Origin: Mariprofundaceae bacterium
Lineage (GTDB): Bacteria > Pseudomonadota > Zetaproteobacteria > Mariprofundales > Mariprofundaceae
DNA length: 7,875 nucleotides
Assembly (NCBI GenBank): GCA_030950965.1
Contig: JAUZQP010000120.1
Span: forward strand, 1-7,875
Direction: 5' to 3'
Both the position numbers and the translations under genes were made by a program. Every line of letters begins with the position of its first letter. The stretch's first letter is position 1. The notes under the pieces are model-generated. The model saw only the letters and a list, made by a program, of their open reading frames with translations, ran no database searches and had not been told where the DNA came from. Shown here one piece after another: positions 1-3,974 of this stretch.

Positions 1-1439
1 GTATTTTCGTCCAACGAGTCGATCACCAAACGTAAATCAAGCAAGGAATCTTGCAATGTTTGTTTTAATAGAGCTTGATTATTTTTACTCTCCGATAGCG
101 CGATAGCGGCAATCAACTGCCCACCAATACCATCATGCAACTCCTGCAAAATGCGTTCGCGTTCGCATTCAATCAACCGTTTGTCTTCAAATTTTTTCAA
201 CTCAACATGCCGTTCTTCTAGCTGCGTGGTTGTTTGCAAGACCTTCTCTTGCATCTCCATAGTAAATTGTTCTGAACGCGCATGCAATTGCACAAAATGA
301 CGAATTAAAAAACCACCCACAACCAATAGCATCATCGGTTCTCCCAACGGCATGAGGTAATGCTGATTATTCGACGTACCAAAAACCAATTGCTGCCAAT
401 CATGAACAGCTAAGATAATGTTGACCAACAGCGCGGCAATGGGCAATAACAGCCAATGATTTTTTTGTTCTCGCCAAGCATGAAATAGCAACCATGCAAC
501 ATACCCTGCAATACCAAGATAGAGCGTATGATTGATATTTACCCCAGCCATCAATCGCTCATCGGGCAATAGAAACAGCACCATCATGGAGACAGGCAAA
601 TAAATCCACAAAGCCACTTCGAGTCGTTGGCGTTGCAGTTTTAGCCAACGATGGGTAAATAGCATCATACAAAATGAAAAACCATCAATCGATAGCTGAA
701 AAGCCCACTCCCACAGGTGACGGGAAACAGGAATGTTTTGAATAAAGTGATTCGATAAATAAAAGGCGGATAAAAAGCTTGCACAAGCAAACCAAAAGAA
801 CATTTTTTCTTTGCGCAAATACCAAAACAGGAGCATCGAAAAACCTAACGATACCGTCATAGCACAAGTAATCGTAGTGGTCGAAATAAAGGTTCGAAAG
901 TCCCAACGGTAATTGAAATCAAGGCTTGCTTCGGGACCAATATAGATCCGTCCTAAACCGCCACCACTGTTTAAATAGGCATTCACATAAATTGTAATGC
1001 GATTATGCCCTGCTTGCAGCATACCATCAGGAATGACAAAGATCAGGGGGCGATTCCAATTACGCGCAATCGGTTCAACAAAGTCACCCCCTGAATCTAA
1101 TCGTTTATGATTGATGTAAACAGCGACATTCATATTCAGGCGAGGAAGGTAAATAGCCTGCATCTCTTTATGATGAGGGTCAAAGGTATAGTCAATATCA
1201 TACCAGCCATCGCGCCCTGTAGCGTAATCAAAATGATCCCAGTTATGGGGAATAGCCACTTGATGCCACGCTTGGGTGTCAGTTAAGGGGGGGAGTTGAC
1301 TGGGGTTTGCAGCATGATTGCTGGTAAATAAAGCGCGATGGATTTGATAAGCCTGTAACTCATCGGCATACAGTAAGCCACTGCCACCCAGCAACGGCAG
1401 TAGTAATAAAAAACCAAGCAAGGCTCGCCATTTTAACAT
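1..1439 (-). CDS. 7-TM sensor histidine kinase, NarL/DegS (HisKA_3) type, 3' end off-window
   Basis: Membrane sensor kinase of a two-component system. Reading from ATG 1439, 479 residues are visible before the left edge. Residues 1-25 are a signal peptide (MLKWRALLGF then LLLLPLLGG). Residues 45-180 look like a periplasmic jelly-roll, sugar-binding-like sensor domain (NWDHFDY, IYLPRLN, ARNWNRP). About seven membrane helices follow (near 184-206, 212-232, 248-266, 273-291, 303-322, 328-346, 362-384), an arrangement like the 7TMR-DISM receptors. A charged helix leads to the DHp motif ELHDGIGGQL, in which His435 is the predicted phospho-acceptor. The HATPase domain should lie beyond the edge, probably followed by a LuxR-type response regulator. 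An in-frame ATG at 1469 would add ten residues before the signal peptide. I prefer 1439 because it gives a normal signal peptide with AGGT upstream. The gene lies 46 bp (16 bp from the alternative start) after the 188-aa gene, so the two are probably co-transcribed. The ligand cannot be inferred. Confidence 0.88.
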   Translation of the reverse strand, partial: MLKWRALLGFLLLLPLLGGSGLLYADELQAYQIHRALFTSNHAANPSQLPPLTDTQAWHQVAIPHNWDHFDYATGRDGWYDIDYTFDPHHKEMQAIYLPRLNMNVAVYINHKRLDSGGDFVEPIARNWNRPLIFVIPDGMLQAGHNRITIYVNAYLNSGGGLGRIYIGPEASLDFNYRWDFRTFISTTTITCAMTVSLGFSMLLFWYLRKEKMFFWFACASFLSAFYLSNHFIQNIPVSRHLWEWAFQLSIDGFSFCMMLFTHRWLKLQRQRLEVALWIYLPVSMMVLFLLPDERLMAGVNINHTLYLGIAGYVAWLLFHAWREQKNHWLLLPIAALLVNIILAVHDWQQLVFGTSNNQHYLMPLGEPMMLLVVGGFLIRHFVQLHARSEQFTMEMQEKVLQTTTQLEERHVELKKFEDKRLIECERERILQELHDGIGGQLIAAIALSESKNNQALLKQTLQDSLLDLRLVIDSLDEN

Positions 1440-1485
1440 AATCGTGTGACCTGAAGCATCAATATTCATGCGACAATCATACCCT

Positions 1486-2052
1486 TTAAAATCTGAATGA
1501 TTCAAGTTCATCGGCAAGTTGAGCAACATGCTGAGTCGTAGCCATAGGGCAGGTACTTTCCATCGATGTAAGCGCGCGCGCTACATAGCGTTGCCCATCC
1601 AACGCCATACTGTACCGTTCATCGACATCGCTCATAGGGAACTGTCGCCATGGGTGCGGTGTTACCTGACCATTTTCGTCCATAAGCCACAATTCCCCTA
1701 CCTGATCATGTATAGCGCGCCATTGATAACGCCCCTGTTGTAGTACATGGTGTTGCATACCTTGCCCTTGTACCAGCTTGAAAACACCTGAATTAGGCGT
1801 ATTGCTTAAACTGCCACACAACCATAATTCTTGTTGTACATGATGCCAAATATAATCGCTGATGACATGCGTCATGGTGTGAGGTGAAGCCAGTGCCGGT
1901 TGCACAGGCATAACGGGAAGCTCAGCATTTAACACAGTGAAGTCTTTGTTCTTAACGAAGGTTTTAGATGAATGTGATAGCCAAGTGACCGTACACAGCG
2001 AAAGAAACATAAAGGCTAACAGCCACCACGCCCAGTCTTTGTTATATTGCAT
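1486..2052 (-). CDS. Orphan single-pass membrane-anchored periplasmic protein
   Basis: A 188-aa protein that I do not recognise. Residues 8-25 (WAWWLLAFMFLSLCTVTW) form one hydrophobic N-terminal segment, either an uncleaved anchor or a signal peptide, so the remainder is probably periplasmic. The body is Trp-, His- and Gln-rich and contains two similar strands, QELWLCGSL near residue 74 and GELWLMDENG near 114, separated by YQWRAI. This could be a small beta-sheet repeat fold. Two cysteines (in WLCGS and STCPM) could form a disulphide. The start has GGAGGT directly against the ATG, which is too close to work; the AAGGGG a few bases further upstream is a better-spaced Shine-Dalgarno. It is the first gene of the minus-strand unit that continues into the histidine kinase, so a role as accessory sensor or co-expressed envelope protein is possible, but this is inference only. 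Confidence 0.7.
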   Translation of the reverse strand: MQYNKDWAWWLLAFMFLSLCTVTWLSHSSKTFVKNKDFTVLNAELPVMPVQPALASPHTMTHVISDYIWHHVQQELWLCGSLSNTPNSGVFKLVQGQGMQHHVLQQGRYQWRAIHDQVGELWLMDENGQVTPHPWRQFPMSDVDERYSMALDGQRYVARALTSMESTCPMATTQHVAQLADELESFRF

Positions 2053-2095
2053 ACCTCCCCCTTGCAGGGGTTGCTGGATGGCAAGCCCTAACGTA

Positions 2096-2125
2096 TAAAG
2101 GGAGCCTCAACTGAGGCTCCCTTTA
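2096..2125. repeat. Perfect 14-bp-arm inverted repeat upstream of the kinase operon
   Basis: TAAAGGGAGCCTCA at 2096-2109 is followed two bases later by its exact reverse complement at 2112-2125, so an RNA would form about 13 bp with a tetraloop. It lies 43 bp before the ATG at 2052. Neither strand has a proper U-tract after the stem (plus strand AAGAAAAAAG, minus strand TACGTTAG), so it is not a standard intrinsic terminator. It could be an attenuator or stability hairpin in the 5' leader of the minus-strand operon. Confidence 0.75.
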
Positions 2126-2239
2126 AGAAAAAAGTCCTGTTTGCGCTTTGCCCAGACACAAACTTCAATCATACTACGGCATTGCCACACCGACATGATA
2201 CAATTGAATGACCTTTCCATAAGAGTGTTTCCACCCTCC

Positions 2240-2245
2240 ATTATA
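2240..2245 (-). promoter_or_regulatory. Candidate -10 box (TATAAT) for the minus-strand kinase operon
   Basis: The minus strand reads TATAAT exactly, about 190 bp before the first gene of the kinase operon. At 17-18 bp spacing the -35 position (ACATAT or CACATA) does not resemble TTGACA, and there is no TG extended -10. If real, the promoter would be weak or activator-dependent. Its upstream half overlaps the palindrome at 2243-2266, the usual position for an operator. The identification rests on one hexamer. Confidence 0.35.
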
Positions 2246-2266
2246 TGAAACTGCCAAGTTTCATAT
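2243..2266. promoter_or_regulatory. Perfect palindrome, candidate operator
   Basis: ATATGAAACT, a GCCA spacer, then AGTTTCATAT: two exact 10-bp half-sites with a 4-bp spacer. The 14-bp centre-to-centre spacing and full symmetry suit a dimeric helix-turn-helix regulator. It overlaps three bases of the minus-strand TATAAT and fills the -10 to -35 space, so a bound protein would block that promoter. As RNA it would also fold into a 10-bp hairpin. The regulator is unknown. Confidence 0.5.
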
Positions 2267-2286
2267 GTGTGTTATCACTAACACAC
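2267..2286. repeat. Inverted repeat abutting the operator-like palindrome
   Basis: GTGTGTTA, TCAC, TAACACAC: 8-bp perfect arms and a 4-base loop, starting on the base after the preceding palindrome ends. The identical loop size and direct abutment suggest that the two belong to one structured element, whether protein-binding or RNA. Confidence 0.6.
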
Positions 2287-2293
2287 TTCTTTT

Positions 2294-2320
2294 CCCATCT
2301 CCGCGTCCTTAGGAGATGGG
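2294..2320. repeat. Inverted repeat, 9-bp arms
   Basis: CCCATCTCC and GGAGATGGG are exact complements around a 9-base loop (GCGTCCTTA). On the plus strand it is followed by CAAATTATAAAAATTTTTT, in which the T-run begins 13 bases after the stem, too far for a typical intrinsic terminator. It could still be a stable domain in the slyD leader. Confidence 0.6.
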
Positions 2321-2346
2321 CAAATTATAAAAATTTTTTGAAGCGT

Positions 2347-2372
2347 GTATATAACAAGACCTTGCTATATAC
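2347..2372. repeat. Inverted repeat, 11 paired bases with one mismatch
   Basis: GTATATA pairs with TATATAC, and after one A/C mismatch CAAG pairs with CTTG around a two-base centre. The arms contain TATATA/TATAAC strings that could also act as plus-strand -10 boxes for slyD, but no good -35 is present at a suitable distance, so I do not call a promoter. Confidence 0.5.
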
Positions 2373-2395
2373 AGATCACCTACATCATGCTTATC

Positions 2396-2412
2396 CACCA
2401 TTATTTATGGTG
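2396..2412. repeat. Short inverted repeat, 6-bp arms
   Basis: CACCAT and ATGGTG flank a five-base TATTT loop. Alone it would be unremarkable; it is recorded because it continues the run of hairpins in the slyD upstream region. Confidence 0.35.
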
Positions 2413-2463
2413 TTTTACTCGCTACCTGAGGGCTTTTTCGCTAGCTTGCGCGCCCATTATTTC

Positions 2464-2480
2464 GCCTGATTCACTCAGGC
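2464..2480 (+). promoter_or_regulatory. Hairpin just before the slyD ribosome-binding site
   Basis: GCCTGA and TCAGGC flank TTCAC and end six bases before the slyD Shine-Dalgarno AGGA (2486-2489). The 3' arm CTCAGG can alternatively pair with CCTGAG at 2425-2430, so two mutually exclusive folds are possible. The Shine-Dalgarno itself lies in a tiny TAGG-AAAA-CCTA stem (2485-2496). A translational control leader is possible but unproven. Confidence 0.4.
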
Positions 2481-2495
2481 TACCTAGGAAAACCT

Positions 2496-2996
2496 ATGTC
2501 TGAATCATGTATCACACGCCATAAAGTGGCAGAAATTCACTATACGCTGACCAATGTTCAAGGTGAAACCATGGACACCTCCCGTGGTGATGAGCCATTG
2601 CCCTACATTCACGGTACGGAATCCTTGGTTCCAGGTCTGGAAAAAGAGCTCGAAGGCAAAGTGGTCGGCGACTCCTTAACCGTCACTGTCACACCCGAAG
2701 ATGGCTACGGTCCGCGCATCGAAGAGCTACAACAGCAAGTTGAACGTGCATTGTTCCAGTTCGATGGCGATATTGAAGTAGGCATGCGTTTTGAAGCACA
2801 AGCGGAACATGGTGTAGAGCTGGTTACGGTTATTGCCATCGATGACAAGCACATCACCATTGATGCCAACCACCCCTTAGCGGGTGAAACATTGAACTTT
2901 GATGTAGAAGTGATGACTATTCGTGATGCCACTGCCGAAGAGCTGACGCATGGTCATGTTCACCAGGGCGATGGTTGCGGTCATGACCACGGTTGA
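2496..2996 (+). CDS. slyD: SlyD, FKBP-type peptidyl-prolyl isomerase and metallochaperone
   Basis: Cytoplasmic cis-trans prolyl isomerase and chaperone that in well-studied relatives also binds nickel and aids hydrogenase maturation. The 166-aa protein has the split FKBP fold: residues 10-69 carry the first part (VAEIHYTL, PLPYIHGTESLVPGLEKEL, GDSLTVTVTPEDGYG). Residues 72-122 form the insert-in-flap chaperone domain. Residues 125-143 complete the FKBP barrel with the family motif NHPLAGETLNFDVEV. The tail from 152 is a short metal-binding sequence, HGHVHQGDGCGHDHG, with five His and one Cys. It is less elaborate than the E. coli tail (196-aa protein). ATG 2496 is set by AGGA at 2486-2489 and by alignment to the family. 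The first gene of a plus-strand run, it overlaps arsC by 14 bp with its metal-binding tail. The upstream region is unusually hairpin-rich. Confidence 0.95.
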   Translation: MSESCITRHKVAEIHYTLTNVQGETMDTSRGDEPLPYIHGTESLVPGLEKELEGKVVGDSLTVTVTPEDGYGPRIEELQQQVERALFQFDGDIEVGMRFEAQAEHGVELVTVIAIDDKHITIDANHPLAGETLNFDVEVMTIRDATAEELTHGHVHQGDGCGHDHG

Positions 2997-3381
2997 GATC
3001 TACCATCATCCGCGTTGCAGTAAATCGCGGGCAACGCTCGCGTTACTGCAAGAGCGTCATATTGCTATCACCATCATCGAATACCTGAAGCAACCACCCT
3101 CTGCGACACAGTTGGATGCACTTTTAGATAAGTTAACGATGGAACCGATGGATCTGATGCGACGTGGCGAAGATGTATTTAAAGAACAGGTGCAAGGTCA
3201 AGACCTTACGCGAGACGCACTACTGGCGATCATGGTGGCTAACCCTATATTGATTGAACGCCCCATCGTGGTGTGTGGTGACAAAGCTGCTATCGGTCGT
3301 CCACCCGAAGCTGTGTTGAGCATGCTAGGAGGCTGTCCGACAATAGAGACCGTAGCGAGGGATTCCCATTTTGAGTTATGA
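2983..3381 (+). CDS. arsC: ArsC-family (YfgD-type) glutaredoxin-dependent arsenate reductase-like protein
   Basis: Thioredoxin-fold reductase of the ArsC family, related to the E. coli YfgD group. Classical members reduce arsenate using glutathione and glutaredoxin; YfgD-type proteins have no firmly established substrate. With the ATG at 2983 the protein has 132 residues. It starts MTTVEIYHHPRCSKSR, which puts the catalytic cysteine at position 12 as in E. coli ArsC. LMRRGEDVFKE, NPILIERPIVV and AIGRPPEAVL supply the conserved arginines and the cis-Pro region. Upstream in-frame ATGs (2950, 2956, 2971) would add unconserved residues inside slyD. The conserved fold ends at about VLSMLG; the remaining 16 residues (GCPTIETV onward) are an extra tail encoded by one arm of the long inverted repeat at 3324-3347. 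No arsR or arsB neighbour is present, so a role in arsenic resistance is not supported by context. Confidence 0.88.
   Translation: MTTVEIYHHPRCSKSRATLALLQERHIAITIIEYLKQPPSATQLDALLDKLTMEPMDLMRRGEDVFKEQVQGQDLTRDALLAIMVANPILIERPIVVCGDKAAIGRPPEAVLSMLGGCPTIETVARDSHFEL
3324..3347 (+). repeat. Left arm of a 24-bp inverted repeat (arsC 3' end)
   Basis: GCTAGGAGGCTGTCCGAC (3324-3341) plus six more bases is the reverse complement of 3471-3494 with a single mismatch (A3342 against G3476). It starts exactly where the conserved ArsC fold ends. Weaker similarity between the arms continues inward, to about 3370 on this side. Confidence 0.85.
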
Positions 3382-3409
3382 TTTCCGGCTGTTTGAGGCG
3401 AATAGCAGG

Positions 3410-3430
3410 GTCTATTTAACGAAAATAGAC
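3410..3430 (+). promoter_or_regulatory. Hairpin immediately before the dciA ribosome-binding site
   Basis: GTCTATTT (3410-3417) and AAATAGAC (3423-3430) are exact complements around AACGA. The stem ends on the base before GGGAATC, the only Shine-Dalgarno-like sequence before the dciA ATG at 3438. It could be an operator or a translation-control hairpin. It is too AT-rich, and lacks a T-run, to be a terminator after arsC. Confidence 0.5.
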
Positions 3431-3437
3431 GGGAATC

Positions 3438-3974
3438 ATGGCCGAAATGGGGGGTTCCGCAGTAGGTTCTTCTATGGTCGGACAGCCTCCTAGCGTAAGC
3501 GCGCCACGCACTATGCACCGCGTCAACCAAGAGATTGGTCAACTACTGGGCGAAGAACGCATGCAACGGCTTGCTGTTCTTGCTCGCTTGCGTCGGAGCT
3601 GGGCAGCCATGCTCGGCCCGATGCTCGCGGCGGTAACGGAACCCGAAGAAGCGCAGTTGCAAGCCGATGGTAGTATTCATTTAATTATTGCAGTCAATCA
3701 CTCCATGATTGCACAACAGGTGTTGTTTTTACGGCAGGAAATTCGGCAAGCGTGTAGTGATCATTGCCGCGTTGAGCGCATTGCCAAAATTTTCACTCGC
3801 GTGCGGCCTTATGCTGGTGTAGCTCCAGCACAGGAACCTAGACCGCAGCCTTCCCCCGTATCGCTCATGCAAAAAAAACGCATTGCCACTGAATTGCGCA
3901 ACATCCCCAATAAAGCGGTACGCCTTGCCATGTTTCAAGCACAAGTAGCACAATTAATGTGGTTTAGTCGCTAG
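3438..3974 (+). CDS. dciA: DciA-like (DUF721) replicative helicase loader/regulator
   Basis: DciA proteins take the place of DnaC/DnaI in most bacteria and help load the replicative helicase DnaB. The 178-aa product shows the DUF721 pattern at about residues 30-120. A helical stretch (VNQEIGQLLGEERMQRLAVLARLRR) leads to Trp55 and Gly60 (SWAAMLGPMLAAVTEPEEAQ), followed by the strand-helix unit GSIHLIIAVNHSMIAQQVLFLRQEI and then VERIAKIFTRVRP. A Pro/Gln-rich linker (129-143) leads to a basic C-terminal region. Residues 1-25, rich in Gly, Ser and Pro, are not family-typical and are encoded by an arm of the inverted repeat. ATG 3438 has GGGA five bases upstream; ATG 3513 would start closer to the conserved domain but has no visible Shine-Dalgarno. 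It follows arsC by 56 bp and its last 11 bases overlap the converging RND gene. The family call rests on pattern recognition. Confidence 0.75.
   Translation: MAEMGGSAVGSSMVGQPPSVSAPRTMHRVNQEIGQLLGEERMQRLAVLARLRRSWAAMLGPMLAAVTEPEEAQLQADGSIHLIIAVNHSMIAQQVLFLRQEIRQACSDHCRVERIAKIFTRVRPYAGVAPAQEPRPQPSPVSLMQKKRIATELRNIPNKAVRLAMFQAQVAQLMWFSR
3471..3494 (-). repeat. Right arm of the 24-bp inverted repeat (dciA 5' end)
   Basis: Reverse complement of 3324-3347 with one mismatch, 123 bp beyond the left arm. In the dciA frame it encodes residues 12-19 (SMVGQPPS). The antisense reading of the arsC arm gives SIVGQPPS. Transcribed together the arms could fold back around the dciA start region. Confidence 0.85.

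Larger units (their letters stand above)
2053..2495. other. Divergent intergenic region packed with inverted repeats
   Basis: This 443-bp gap separates the minus-strand kinase operon from the plus-strand slyD operon and must hold both promoters. It contains a 14-bp-arm inverted repeat (2096-2125), a minus-strand TATAAT (2240-2245), and six more inverted repeats listed separately between 2243 and 2480. The sequence at 2126-2239 has no obvious structure apart from a 37-codon minus-strand ORF (2220 to 2107) of doubtful reality. No tRNA or recognised riboswitch core is seen. A 74-codon plus-strand ORF crossing the hairpins has no ribosome-binding site and unconvincing composition, so it is not called as a gene. 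Confidence 0.8.

Noticed and set aside
1566..1586. ATGTA, (GC)5, TACAT near-palindrome with alternating purine-pyrimidine bases
   Set aside because: It encodes YVARAL in frame within the 188-aa gene and is short enough to arise from codon choice.
2096..2125. Reading this inverted repeat as an intrinsic terminator
   Set aside because: Neither strand has a U-tract after the stem and no gene ends nearby, so only a hairpin is claimed.
2294..2339. Reading the 9-bp hairpin plus T-run as a terminator or fluoride-type riboswitch
   Set aside because: The T-run starts 13 bases after the stem, and the GGAGATGG similarity to the fluoride motif is not accompanied by the rest of its conserved core.
2245..2469. 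A 74-codon plus-strand ORF before slyD
   Set aside because: It has no Shine-Dalgarno, starts inside the palindrome and runs through all the hairpins. Its composition (Phe, Leu, His and Tyr rich) resembles no protein family, so intergenic chance is the simplest explanation.
2983..3381. Calling an arsenic-resistance operon
   Set aside because: The protein is YfgD-like and no arsR, arsB or arsA is nearby; slyD and dciA do not support such a role.
3362..3436. ATTCCC and GGGAAT resembling Neisseria dRS3 half-sites
   Set aside because: The spacing is about 63 bp instead of the eight expected for dRS3, and the surrounding genes do not suggest Neisseria.
3198..3542. A 114-codon minus-strand ORF across arsC and the dciA start
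   Set aside because: It is antisense to the conserved arsC coding sequence and has no independent support. Its VGQPPS similarity to DciA is explained by the inverted repeat.
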